NCBI GenBank assembly: GCA_035652495.1
Contig: DASRDS010000138.1
Span: 1 to 32,457 of the forward strand
Direction: 5' to 3'
Source of the DNA: DASRDS01 sp035652495
GTDB lineage: Bacteria; Gemmatimonadota; Gemmatimonadetes; Gemmatimonadales; Gemmatimonadaceae
Length of the DNA stretch: 32,457 nucleotides
Within the stretch, counting starts at the first letter, position 1, and the number at the start of each line of letters is the position of its first letter. Below, piece by piece: positions 1-8,229 of the stretch. The notes beneath the pieces were generated by a model. That model was not told the origin of the DNA. It was given only the letters and a program-made list of their open reading frames with translations, and searched no databases. Both the position numbers and the translations under genes were made by a program.

Positions 1-170
1 GGCCCGCTCGGCCGATTGTCGCGCCCGACCGCGACCGGCCCCTGTATGCCGCGCTCGGCCAAAAGCGCGGCATACGCCCGGCCGACGGCACCCGCGGCTT
101 CGGTCGTGAGATCCCGCCCGACGATGCCGCGAACGTCGTACTGACGGAAAATCCCGGCCGAGACGGTCAT
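1..170 (-). CDS. Phosphomannomutase/phosphoglucomutase, N-terminal fragment
   Basis: Only the first 56 residues are inside the window; the gene runs off the left edge. The ATG at 170 shares an ATGA overlap with the nuoN stop, so it is translationally coupled to the complex I operon. The N-terminus contains IFRQYDVRGIVGRDLT, the typical first strand of alpha-D-phosphohexomutases of the AlgC/ManB type, followed by VAVGRDNRPSG, a common early motif of the family. GlmM-type enzymes usually begin with a YFGTDGIRG-like motif instead, so hexose phosphate mutase (mannose/glucose 6-P to 1-P) is more likely. The catalytic serine loop lies beyond the edge and cannot be checked. The exact substrate is not decided. 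Confidence 0.85.
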   Translation of the reverse strand, partial: MTVSAGIFRQYDVRGIVGRDLTTEAAGAVGRAYAALLAERGIQGPVAVGRDNRPSG

Positions 171-1744
171 CGCTTCGGTGCCGTGGGCATCGGCACGATG
201 GAGGTGGCGGCCGCTTGCGGCGTGACGGCGTGCGGCACGCTGGCCTCGGTCAGCCCCACGATCTTCGTCGGGAAGATGCCGAAGATGAGGATGACGACGG
301 CGGACACGAGAACGACGCTTTCGGTGAACGGCCCCGCCGGCGCGGTCGGCTCGGGGTTGTCAGGTCGTGGCTTCATGAACATGACCTGGACCACGTGCAA
401 GTAATATCCCGCGGAGATCACGGACGTGAGCACGATCGTCGTCGCCAATGCCACCTGCGGCACATCGGGCGACCGGAGCGCGGCCTGCAGGATATACCAC
501 TTGGCGATGAAGCCAAGGCCACCCGCGATCGGGAATCCGAGCAACGACAGCATGAACACGGCCATGGCCGCGGCCAGCATCGGTCGCGTGCGCCACAAAC
601 CCGAGTAATCGTCGATGTTCAAATTCGGCTCGCCGCGCACGCCGAGCGCGATGACGACGGCGAACGCGCCCATCGTCGCCAGCGTGTACGAGAGCAGGTA
701 AAAGACGTAGGCCGAGGCGCCGTATTGGTCCGCCGAGACCAGCGCGGCGAGCACGTAGCCCGCGTGCGCAATGCTCGAGTACGCGAGCATGCGTTTGATG
801 TTCTTCTGGGCCAAGGCGATGACGTTGCCCACGATCATCGTTGCGACCGCGAGACCCCACACGGCGTTGTGCCAGTAATAGAAGAGTCCGCGCGACGGGC
901 CGATGTACGGGAACGCCTCGATCCACACGCGGAGGAACGCGGCAAACGCGGCGGCTTTGACCGACGCGGCCATGAACGCCGTGATCGGTGTCGGGGCGCC
1001 TTCGTACACGTCGGGCGCCCACATATGGAACGGCACGGCCGCGATCTTGAACCCGAATCCGACGACGAGCATCGCGACGCCGATGATCAGCGTCGGCTTG
1101 CCGAACAGATAGTAGGTATTGATGCGATCGTAGATCGTCGGCAGGTCGGTCGCGCCGGTCGCGCCATAGACGAGCGCGATGCCATAGAGCAGGAACGCGG
1201 TCGAGAACGCACCGAGCAGGAAGTACTTGAGCGCGCCCTCCGCCGACCGTGCGCTGCGGCGATTGAGGCCCGTGAGCACGTAGACCGAGACCGACATCAC
1301 TTCGATGCCGAGGAACACGATCATGAGGTCGCGGGAGGCCGCGAGGAGCATCATGCCGCTCGTCGAGAACAGCACCAGCGCATGCGACTCGGCCGTCGTG
1401 ATCTCTTCCCGGGCGTTGTACTCGATCGAGAGTCCGATCGTCGAGAACGCGCCGATCAACACGATCATGTCGGCGGCCCACCGGAAGTTGTCGACCGCGA
1501 TCACGCCGGGCGCGGCCGTGACGCCGGTCGTCCAGTAGGCGACGACAAACGCCATCGTCAGGAGCACGACCCCGAGGGCCCCGACGCCGACGTTGCGCTG
1601 ATGCTGATCGCTCTCGCGCTTCCAGGCGGACCAGAGCATCAGCACGGTCGCGCCGGCGATCAAAACGAGATCAGGACCGAGCGCGGCCGCCAGTTGGGCC
1701 GGGACGGTGAGATCCAGTGGTGCGATGTTCGGATACCCGCTCAT
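167..1744 (-). CDS. nuoN: NADH-quinone oxidoreductase subunit N
   Basis: 525 residues, an antiporter-like membrane subunit of complex I that takes part in proton translocation in the inner membrane. It is strongly hydrophobic with about fourteen membrane segments. Family hallmarks are visible: the glutamate in FLGIEVMSVSVYVLTG (segment 5) and the lysine in FKIAAVPFHMWAPDVYEG followed by APTPITAF (segments 7-8), the charged residues of the proton half-channel. The length is normal or slightly long compared with the usual 480-500; the C-terminus ends in a Pro/Ala-rich tail. The start ATG at 1744 overlaps the nuoM stop as ATGA. It is the last nuo gene, as in the canonical operon order, and its stop overlaps the next gene (phosphohexomutase). 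Confidence 0.97.
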   Translation of the reverse strand: MSGYPNIAPLDLTVPAQLAAALGPDLVLIAGATVLMLWSAWKRESDQHQRNVGVGALGVVLLTMAFVVAYWTTGVTAAPGVIAVDNFRWAADMIVLIGAFSTIGLSIEYNAREEITTAESHALVLFSTSGMMLLAASRDLMIVFLGIEVMSVSVYVLTGLNRRSARSAEGALKYFLLGAFSTAFLLYGIALVYGATGATDLPTIYDRINTYYLFGKPTLIIGVAMLVVGFGFKIAAVPFHMWAPDVYEGAPTPITAFMAASVKAAAFAAFLRVWIEAFPYIGPSRGLFYYWHNAVWGLAVATMIVGNVIALAQKNIKRMLAYSSIAHAGYVLAALVSADQYGASAYVFYLLSYTLATMGAFAVVIALGVRGEPNLNIDDYSGLWRTRPMLAAAMAVFMLSLLGFPIAGGLGFIAKWYILQAALRSPDVPQVALATTIVLTSVISAGYYLHVVQVMFMKPRPDNPEPTAPAGPFTESVVLVSAVVILIFGIFPTKIVGLTEASVPHAVTPQAAATSIVPMPTAPKR

Positions 1745-3354
1745 CGGATCGCCCCCCGTCCGAACGCCCGCGGTCTTCCCATAATCGCGGCGCGCGCCCC
1801 GCCCGGACTCCGCACCGCCTCACGCGAGACGGTCGTCACGAGACGATTGGCCGCGGCCTCCGTCCGCCGAAGAACCGGCGCCGGGTAGACGCCGAGCCAG
1901 ATAATCACCACGACAAGCGGGACGATCGTGCCGATCTCGCGCCAATTGAGATCGGTCAGCTTGGCATTTTCAGGCTTGTCCAACGGGTTGAACAAAATCC
2001 GCTGTATGGCCCAGAGCAGATACGCAGCCGCGAAGATGACGCCGGTGGTCGCGATCAGCACCAACCACGGCTCGGTCCTAAACGATCCTAGGAGCACTAA
2101 AAATTCACCAACAAACCCATTGAGTCCTGGCAACCCGATGCTAGACAGCGATACAAAGGTCAAGGCCGCGGCGAATAGCGGCACGACCTTCGCGATACCG
2201 CCATAGGCGCTGATCAACCGTGAGTGCTTGCGCTCGTAGATAAAGCCAATCAACAAGAACAGAGCGCCGGTGGAGATACCGTGGTTGATCATGACCAGAA
2301 TCGCGCCCTGAACACTCTGAAGTGTCAGAGCGAACAAGCCGAGCATGACGAAGCCCAGGTGGCTCACTGATGAATAAGCGACGAGCTTCTTAAAGTCGGG
2401 TTGTACCAACGCGACCAACGCGCCGTAGATGATCCCGACCACGGCGAGCCCCAAGATGACGCCTCGTATAGTCGGATCGAGCGCCGCCGCCGGAAACAAC
2501 GGCATCGCCAGCCGGATAAACCCGAACGTTCCCATCTTCAGCATCAAGCCGGCCAGGATCACGGAGCCGGCCGTGGGTGCTTCGACGTGCGCGTCCGGCA
2601 ACCACGTATGGAACGGAAACATCGGCACCTTCACCGCGAACGCGATGAAGAACGCCGCGAACAACCACCGCGCGGCCACCGGCGACAAGGCCTGCGGCGA
2701 AGCGGCGGTCACCATAGCCGAGATGTTGTCAAACGAGAAGTCCGGCGCGCCGGGCGTGCGGAGCACCTCCGTCACCGTCGCATGGTTCCAGGCGTGGAAC
2801 CCGAGGTACAAGATCGCCACCAGCATGAGCAGCGACCCGAGGAACGTATAAATGAAGAACTTGATACTGGCGTAGATGCGCCGCTCGCCACCCCAGATGC
2901 CGATGATGAAGTACATCGGCACCAGCATGATCTCCCACATGAGATAGAAAAGGAAGAGATCGAGCGCGACGAACACGCCCAGCATGCCAGTCGTGAGCAC
3001 CAGCATCAACGCGTAGTACTGCGGTGCCTTGTCCTTGATCGAGGTCCAACTGCCGAGGATCGCCAGCGGCATGATGAACGTCGTGAGCAGCACCATGACG
3101 AGCGCCACGCCATCGATCCCGAGGGAGAACGTGATCCCCCATGCGGGGATCCACGGAATCGAGAAGTGGAACTGCCATCCGGCGTTATCGGCGACGTTGA
3201 ACCCCATCCACAGGTACAACGAGACCAGAAACTCGATGAAGAGCGTGACGAACGCGACCCAACGCGCTTGGCTCGGCATCGCCCAGATTACGAGCGCGCC
3301 GAGAAGCGGGATTAAGAGCAGTGCGGGCAGGACCCACTGATTCGGATCGATCAT
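1741..3354 (-). CDS. nuoM: NADH-quinone oxidoreductase subunit M
   Basis: 537 residues, the second antiporter-like proton-pumping subunit of complex I. The key glutamate is in FYLMWEIMLVPMYFIIG (about E141) and the key lysine in FAVKVPMFPFHTWLPDAH (about K242), followed by VEAPTAGSVILAGLMLKMG; all are diagnostic for NuoM. The start ATG at 3354 lies 4 bp after the nuoL stop, with no clear Shine-Dalgarno, so coupling is likely. After the usual family end near WLGVYPAP there are about 45 extra residues, the last 30 rich in Arg, Ala and Gly. The stretch from about 2040 to 2420 uses codons with many A/T third bases, unlike the rest of the gene (see findings). Confidence 0.97.
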   Translation of the reverse strand: MIDPNQWVLPALLLIPLLGALVIWAMPSQARWVAFVTLFIEFLVSLYLWMGFNVADNAGWQFHFSIPWIPAWGITFSLGIDGVALVMVLLTTFIMPLAILGSWTSIKDKAPQYYALMLVLTTGMLGVFVALDLFLFYLMWEIMLVPMYFIIGIWGGERRIYASIKFFIYTFLGSLLMLVAILYLGFHAWNHATVTEVLRTPGAPDFSFDNISAMVTAASPQALSPVAARWLFAAFFIAFAVKVPMFPFHTWLPDAHVEAPTAGSVILAGLMLKMGTFGFIRLAMPLFPAAALDPTIRGVILGLAVVGIIYGALVALVQPDFKKLVAYSSVSHLGFVMLGLFALTLQSVQGAILVMINHGISTGALFLLIGFIYERKHSRLISAYGGIAKVVPLFAAALTFVSLSSIGLPGLNGFVGEFLVLLGSFRTEPWLVLIATTGVIFAAAYLLWAIQRILFNPLDKPENAKLTDLNWREIGTIVPLVVVIIWLGVYPAPVLRRTEAAANRLVTTVSREAVRSPGGARAAIMGRPRAFGRGAIR

Positions 3355-3358
3355 TGGC

Positions 3359-5584
3359 TCAATAGGTCAGGGAAAACGCGCCGAGCACGACGATCACTCC
3401 GGCGACCAGAATCCAGGCGTAGACGCCGATCTGGCCATCCTGGATCGCCGAGCCAATGACCGCGAGGCCGCGCCAGATCCAGGCGGAGAAGTTGACGATG
3501 GCATCGATCAAGCCATCCACGCCTTTCCAGAGCACGGAGCGCGAGAACCAGACGAGCGGCCGCACGATCGCCGCGTCGTAGATCTCGTCGATGTAGTACT
3601 TGTGCTCGAGCACCTTCTCGACTTCCGTCTCGGATGGCTGCGGCTCACGCGTGGGCGTGAGCGCATCGGGCTTGAGGCGGACGACGGCGATCGAAATGCC
3701 GACGATCGCGATGGCGATCGCCACGAGAATGAGCGCGATCTCCTGCGATTGGCTCGATTCGATCTGCCCCGGCGCCACGCTGATCACCGGCTTGAGCCAG
3801 TCCGCGAGCGTCTCGGTCGGCAGGAAGTTGAGCAACGCCGGCACGTTCAGGAACCCGCCGACGAGGCTCAGCGCGGCGAGGATGACCAGCGGCCCCGTCA
3901 TCACCCAGGGCGCTTCCTTCAAGTGTTGGCTTTCCGCTTCGCCGGTCCGGTTCTTTCCATGGAACGTGTACAGCATGAGCCGCGTCATGTAGATCGCGGT
4001 CAGGAGCGCCGCGGCCAGGCCCATCGCGTAGCACGCGTAGAGCACGACGTTGCCGGGAATGCCGAACCAATGCGCGCTCGCGAGCTCCGACCCGGAGGCG
4101 CGGGCGAACACGGTGCCGAGGATCTCGTCCTTCGAGAAGAAGCCGGCGAACGGCGGGATGCCCGCGATCGCGAGGGTCGCGATCCACATGAGGACGAACG
4201 TCCACGGCATGTATTGGCGCAGGCCGCCCATGTTGCGCATGTCCTGCGCATCGTCATGGTTATGCGTCTCGTGATACGCGGCGTGCATCGCGTAGATCAC
4301 CGAGCCGGCGCCCAGAAACAACAGGGCCTTGAAGAACGCGTGCGTGATCAGATGGAACATGCCCGCGACATACGCTTCGGCGCCCACGCCAATGAACATG
4401 TAACCGAGCTGGGAGACCGTGGAGTACGCGAGAACCTTCTTGATGTCCCACTGTTTGAGACCGATCGTCGCCGCGAACAACGCGGTCAACGCCCCTATGA
4501 TGCAGACGGTCAGGCTTGCCGCCGGGGCCATGACGAAGAGCGCCGAGCTGCGGGCGATCAAATAGACGCCGGCGGTGACCATCGTCGCCGCGTGGATCAG
4601 AGCCGACACCGGCGTCGGGCCAGCCATGGCGTCCGGCAGCCAGATGTAGAGTGGGATCTGGGCGCTCTTGCCGACGCAGCCCAAGAAGATGAACAGGCAG
4701 ATCGTGTTGACGAGCGGCGTGTTGGCCCCGAGGGCCGTGGCGTTTCCGAACACGCCGGCGAAGTCGAGCGTGCCCATGTTGGCGAAGATCATGAACATGG
4801 CCATGAGCAGGCCGAAGTCGCCGATGCGGTTCACAATGAACGCCTTCTTGCCGGCGTCCGCGTTGGCCTTGTCGCTGAACCAGAAGCCGATCAGCAGATA
4901 CGAACACAAACCGACGCCTTCCCACCCGACAAAGAGCACTGGGTAGCTCGCACCGAGCACCAGCACGAGCATGAAAAACACGAACAAGTTGAGATAGGCA
5001 AAATACCTGGCGTATCCAGGATCCTCGCGCATGTAGCCGACGCTGAATATGTGAATCAGCGTGCCTACCCCTGTGATGATCAGCACCATCACCATCGACA
5101 GGCGATCGATCTGCCACGACCAGTCTATGGCCAGGCAGCCGAGATTGTCGTTATGGTCGCAGACGCCGACCAGCCACGGGAACGTCTTCTGCACGAACGG
5201 CGTGTCGGCCTGTGTGCCGAGCATCGCCATGAAGATCGCGACCGCGATCGCAAACGACGCTAAGACGACGATTGGCCCGACGAAGCTTACCAGCCCACCA
5301 AACCGAGGCCCCGCTGCATGACCTTCCGTCTTCCCAGCGGGATGCGTGTCATGGTGACTCGTACCGTGAGACGAATCCTCCTCCGAGGCGCTCGTCGACG
5401 AGTCGCGAAGCGACGAGGAGTGATCAGACGAACCGTGATCAGACGAGTGTGCTCCCGGATCCGCTGGTCCCGGACGCCCGGAGCTGAAGAGCGATATCGC
5501 GCCGTTGATCGCGAAGCCAAGTAATGGCAGGACCGGAATGGCCCAGACATACTCGGCGGCGGTACCGTCGAGCGGGTGTGGCAT
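3359..5584 (-). CDS. nuoL: NADH-quinone oxidoreductase subunit L with a His/Ser/Asp-rich insert
   Basis: 741 residues, the largest, distal proton-pumping subunit of complex I; its C-terminal lateral helix runs along the membrane arm. Diagnostic motifs include FVGWEGVGLCSYLLIGFW and GKSAQIPLYIWLPDAMAG followed by PTPVSALIHAATMVTAG. It is longer than the common 610-660 residues. Part of the excess is a hydrophilic block at about residues 37-95, between the first two membrane segments, with eight His and many Ser, Asp and Glu. The start ATG at 5584 overlaps the nuoK stop by one base (TGATG). The gene ends 4 bp before nuoM. The insert aside, identity is certain. Confidence 0.97.
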   Translation of the reverse strand: MPHPLDGTAAEYVWAIPVLPLLGFAINGAISLFSSGRPGPADPGAHSSDHGSSDHSSSLRDSSTSASEEDSSHGTSHHDTHPAGKTEGHAAGPRFGGLVSFVGPIVVLASFAIAVAIFMAMLGTQADTPFVQKTFPWLVGVCDHNDNLGCLAIDWSWQIDRLSMVMVLIITGVGTLIHIFSVGYMREDPGYARYFAYLNLFVFFMLVLVLGASYPVLFVGWEGVGLCSYLLIGFWFSDKANADAGKKAFIVNRIGDFGLLMAMFMIFANMGTLDFAGVFGNATALGANTPLVNTICLFIFLGCVGKSAQIPLYIWLPDAMAGPTPVSALIHAATMVTAGVYLIARSSALFVMAPAASLTVCIIGALTALFAATIGLKQWDIKKVLAYSTVSQLGYMFIGVGAEAYVAGMFHLITHAFFKALLFLGAGSVIYAMHAAYHETHNHDDAQDMRNMGGLRQYMPWTFVLMWIATLAIAGIPPFAGFFSKDEILGTVFARASGSELASAHWFGIPGNVVLYACYAMGLAAALLTAIYMTRLMLYTFHGKNRTGEAESQHLKEAPWVMTGPLVILAALSLVGGFLNVPALLNFLPTETLADWLKPVISVAPGQIESSQSQEIALILVAIAIAIVGISIAVVRLKPDALTPTREPQPSETEVEKVLEHKYYIDEIYDAAIVRPLVWFSRSVLWKGVDGLIDAIVNFSAWIWRGLAVIGSAIQDGQIGVYAWILVAGVIVVLGAFSLTY
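5300..5476 (-). other. Low-complexity His/Ser/Asp insert encoded within nuoL
   Basis: This segment encodes about residues 37-95 of NuoL. It contains the tandem pentapeptides SSDHG and SSDHS, whose DNA is a 12-bp word (GTGATCAGACGA on the plus strand) repeated at 5420-5431 and 5435-5446, a 15-bp period. A perfect 12-bp palindrome, CTCGTCGACGAG, lies at 5391-5402 inside the same block. The reading frame is open throughout, so the block appears to be translated. It probably arose by slippage or repeat expansion in a loop between membrane helices. The many His and acidic residues could bind metal, but nothing here proves that. Confidence 0.75.
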
Positions 5585-5877
5585 CAGCCGCGCAGGAGGT
5601 TGATGTTCTGAAGATCGACTGTCTGGCGATGTCTAAAATTCGCGATGACGATCGCGAGCCCCACCGCGGCCTCGGCCGCCGCCACGGTCATGACGAAGAT
5701 CACGAACACTTGCCCGGAGAACCCATACTCACGGGAAAACGCGACGAAGGTCAGGTTCACCGCGTTGAGCATGAGCTCAACGCACATGAACACGATGATC
5801 GCATTGCGGCGAACCAGCACCCCGACCACGCCGATCGCGAAGAGCGCGGCCGAGATCGCGAGCGACTCAGCGAGCAT
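5584..5877 (-). CDS. nuoK: NADH-quinone oxidoreductase subunit K
   Basis: 97 residues with three membrane segments, a core membrane-arm subunit of complex I. I place the start at the ATG at 5877 (MLAESLAISAALFAIG) rather than at the upstream start at 5916, because this gives the usual length of about 100, aligns with the family N-terminus, and has GGGAGG 8 bases upstream. The two conserved membrane glutamates are present: E34 in MCVELMLNAVNL and E69 in AAAEAAVGLAI. The start lies inside the end of nuoJ (11-bp overlap), and the stop overlaps the nuoL start by one base. Confidence 0.95.
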   Translation of the reverse strand: MLAESLAISAALFAIGVVGVLVRRNAIIVFMCVELMLNAVNLTFVAFSREYGFSGQVFVIFVMTVAAAEAAVGLAIVIANFRHRQTVDLQNINLLRG

Positions 5878-6433
5878 TGGTGTGTCCTCCCAGGAACTCG
5901 CCGCGCCGGCGGCCAATGACGACGGCGCCCACGATCGCCACGAGCAGCAGCACGCTGGTGACCTCGAAGGCGAGGAGATACTTGTTGAACAACGGCTCGG
6001 CCACCGGCGGCACCGCGCCCTGCGCCTTCTGGATGATGGCCAGCGAGTCCGCCGACAACGCGACCGCCGCGATCGGCTCGGAATGACGCGCGGCCGCGAG
6101 CTGCGCGACCAACGCGAGGCCGAGCAAGGCGGCGATGAGACTTACGCCTTTGCCGCGCATGTCGGAGATGGTGCCCGGTCCCAAGTTCAACAACATGATC
6201 ACGAACAGGAACACGACCATGATCGCGCCGGCATACACCAGGATCTGGATGATGCCGACGAACGGCGCGTCCAGCAGCACGAACAGCGCCGCGAGACAGA
6301 ACATGACGTTGACGAGCCAGAGCGCCGCGGCGACCGGGCTTTTGCGCGTCACGAAGATGAGAGCCGACGCGATCGCGATCAGCCCGAACAGGTAGAAGTG
6401 AAAGCTGTAGAGGAGGTTCGTGTAGTGGGGCAC
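5867..6433 (-). CDS. nuoJ: NADH-quinone oxidoreductase subunit J
   Basis: 188 residues, about five membrane segments, a membrane-arm subunit of complex I near the quinone end. The GTG at 6433 is the first in-frame start after the nuoI stop (7 bp gap); a G-rich AAGGGGGAA within the end of nuoI can serve as ribosome binding site. The conserved third helix is readable as IIQILVYAGAIMVVFLFVIM with the following LLNLG, where the Tyr-Ala-Gly-Ala-x-x-Val region forms the pi-bulge known from complex I structures. The length is usual (165-200). The C-terminus is short, basic and soluble. Confidence 0.95.
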   Translation of the reverse strand: MPHYTNLLYSFHFYLFGLIAIASALIFVTRKSPVAAALWLVNVMFCLAALFVLLDAPFVGIIQILVYAGAIMVVFLFVIMLLNLGPGTISDMRGKGVSLIAALLGLALVAQLAAARHSEPIAAVALSADSLAIIQKAQGAVPPVAEPLFNKYLLAFEVTSVLLLVAIVGAVVIGRRRGEFLGGHTNAR

Positions 6434-6440
6434 GGAGCCG

Positions 6441-6938
6441 TTATTCCCCCTTCGGGTCGGCGGGATCCCACATCTCGCACACCGGGTGCGTTTGCGCGAT
6501 CAACCGCTCGAGATCATAGACGAACCCTTCCCGACTGTACTCGGAATTCTCGTAGTGCCGGCCGACGTGAATCGCTTCCTCCGGGCACACTTCCTGGCAA
6601 TAGCCGCAGAAGATGCAGCGGAACTCATCGATCTCGAACACGAGCGGATAGCGATTGCCCTGCTCGTCTTCGCCGGGCACGAGCTTGATGCAGTTGGCCG
6701 GGCAGACGGTCGGACAGAGCCCGCACGCCACGCACTTCGCCTTGCCCGTCTCGGTGGTCAGCATCCGGTGCGTGCCCCGCCAGCGTGGCGAGAGCGTCGA
6801 GCGCACCTCCGGATACTGCGTCGTCACCTTGTGCGGGTTGATCATGTGCTTGAACGTGAGGCCAAGCCCGCTGATCATCGCCCGCACGTAGCTCGTCTCT
6901 TGAATAGGCCGCTCGAGGACCTTCACGCCGATACTCAT
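6441..6938 (-). CDS. nuoI: NADH-quinone oxidoreductase subunit I (two 4Fe-4S clusters)
   Basis: 165 residues, a ferredoxin-like peripheral-arm subunit carrying clusters N6a and N6b that pass electrons towards NuoB. The two CxxCxxCxxxCP motifs are complete: C69/C72/C75/C79 in CVACGLCPTVCP and C108/C111/C114/C118 in CIFCGYCQEVCP. The start is the ATG at 6938 (MSIGVKVLERPIQ), with GGAGGT 8 bases upstream overlapping the nuoH stop region. A longer in-frame opening to 7076 would add 46 Ser/Arg-rich residues that are only nuoH read in another frame. It ends 7 bp before the nuoJ start. Confidence 0.97.
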   Translation of the reverse strand: MSIGVKVLERPIQETSYVRAMISGLGLTFKHMINPHKVTTQYPEVRSTLSPRWRGTHRMLTTETGKAKCVACGLCPTVCPANCIKLVPGEDEQGNRYPLVFEIDEFRCIFCGYCQEVCPEEAIHVGRHYENSEYSREGFVYDLERLIAQTHPVCEMWDPADPKGE

Positions 6939-6942
6939 TGCT

Positions 6943-8229
6943 TTAGACCTCCACCGGGCGCTCGACCTTCGACACGGCACGCAAGCGCGCGAGCTCCGCG
7001 GCGCGGATACGCGACGTGGCCGGACTGACGATGCGTCCGCGATCGATAACGAGGAACACCACGACCATGAGCACAATGTTCAACACGAACATGTCGAGGC
7101 TGAAGAGCCACCCATGCTGGATCCCCAGTACATCAAGACCCAATACCGCACTCGCCACAATGACGATGTATCCGAGGGTCAGCGGCAGCAGCACCTTCCA
7201 ACCCAGCGACATGAGCTGGTCATACCGGAACCGCGGCAAGGTCCAGCGGATCCACATGAACACGAACAAGAAGAAGAGCACCTTGCCGAGGAAGAACCCG
7301 ATCGACAGGATCCACTTGAGGACGGTCCACGGCGGTCCATCGAGCCACGGCATCGACCAGCCACCGAAGAAAATCGTCGCGATCATGGCACTCTGCGTCA
7401 CCATGTTCGCGTACTCGGCGATGAAGAAGAGCGAGAACTTCATCGCGCTGTACTCGGTGTGATAGCCCGCGATCAGCTCCGACTCGGCCTCGGGCAGGTC
7501 GAACGGCAGTCGATTGTTCTCGGCGAAGGCCGAGACCATGAAGATGAAGCAGCCAAGCGTCAGCCGGAGGACGTTCCAGCCCCAGGTCTGCTGGCGGACG
7601 ATCTCCGTGAACGAGACGTTGCCCGTCATGATCAGCACGGCGATCATCGACATGCCGAGCGGGATCTCGTAGGAAATCATCTGGGCGCTGGACCTGAGTC
7701 CACCCAGCAATGAGTACTTGTTATTCGACGCCCAGCCGGCGAACACGATGCCGTACACGCCGAGTGAGCTGATCGAGATCACGTACAAGTAGCCGATCGG
7801 CAGGTTCGCGAGGACCATGTCGATCCGGCCCCAGCAGGTCGGCAGCGGTGCACCAAACGGAATCGCGGCCCAGGTGATCAGGGCCGGTATGAAGCTCAAC
7901 GCGGGCGCCAGCAGGAAGAGCGGCCGGTTCACGATCTTCGGGTACGTCTCTTCCTTCATGAAATTCTTGACGCCGTCGGCCAACGGCTGACCCCAACCCT
8001 TGAGCACGCGGTTCGGGCCATGTCGATCTTGGATCCACGCCGAGATCTTGCGCTCGGCGAGCGTGAGCATCGCCACGCCGACCATGTAGACCGTGAACAC
8101 GATCAGCATCTTGATCACGATCGCGATCAGGTCGACGGGCAGGAACCCCCAGAACGCCGAGTCGGGGACCGGCAGCTGCGAGTCGAACGGCAGGCCGGAC
8201 GGACAGAATGTGCGTGTCCACCAGTTCAT
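6943..8229 (-). CDS. nuoH: NADH-quinone oxidoreductase subunit H
   Basis: 428 residues, the membrane subunit that forms the quinone chamber together with NuoB and NuoD. Diagnostic motifs are LAERKISAWIQDRHGPNRV (first cytosolic loop) and the acidic stretch FDLPEAESELIAGYHTEYS. It is about 100 residues longer than the E. coli protein. The extra length lies in an N-terminal leader with a WWTRTFCPSG stretch, in loops, and in a C-terminal charged tail (RAAELARLRAVSKVERPVEV). The start ATG at 8229 overlaps the nuoG stop as ATGA. Its role, lining the entry to the proton path, is known from complex I structures. Confidence 0.97.
   Translation of the reverse strand: MNWWTRTFCPSGLPFDSQLPVPDSAFWGFLPVDLIAIVIKMLIVFTVYMVGVAMLTLAERKISAWIQDRHGPNRVLKGWGQPLADGVKNFMKEETYPKIVNRPLFLLAPALSFIPALITWAAIPFGAPLPTCWGRIDMVLANLPIGYLYVISISSLGVYGIVFAGWASNNKYSLLGGLRSSAQMISYEIPLGMSMIAVLIMTGNVSFTEIVRQQTWGWNVLRLTLGCFIFMVSAFAENNRLPFDLPEAESELIAGYHTEYSAMKFSLFFIAEYANMVTQSAMIATIFFGGWSMPWLDGPPWTVLKWILSIGFFLGKVLFFLFVFMWIRWTLPRFRYDQLMSLGWKVLLPLTLGYIVIVASAVLGLDVLGIQHGWLFSLDMFVLNIVLMVVVFLVIDRGRIVSPATSRIRAAELARLRAVSKVERPVEV

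Noticed and set aside
215..1888. Long plus-strand open frame opposite nuoN (557 codons)
   Set aside because: Composition is extreme (Arg, His, Asp, Glu) with no domain; it is the antisense shadow of a GC-rich gene.
3602..5263. Long plus-strand open frame opposite nuoL (553 codons)
   Set aside because: Same Arg/Glu/His-rich antisense pattern; no start signals or family motifs.
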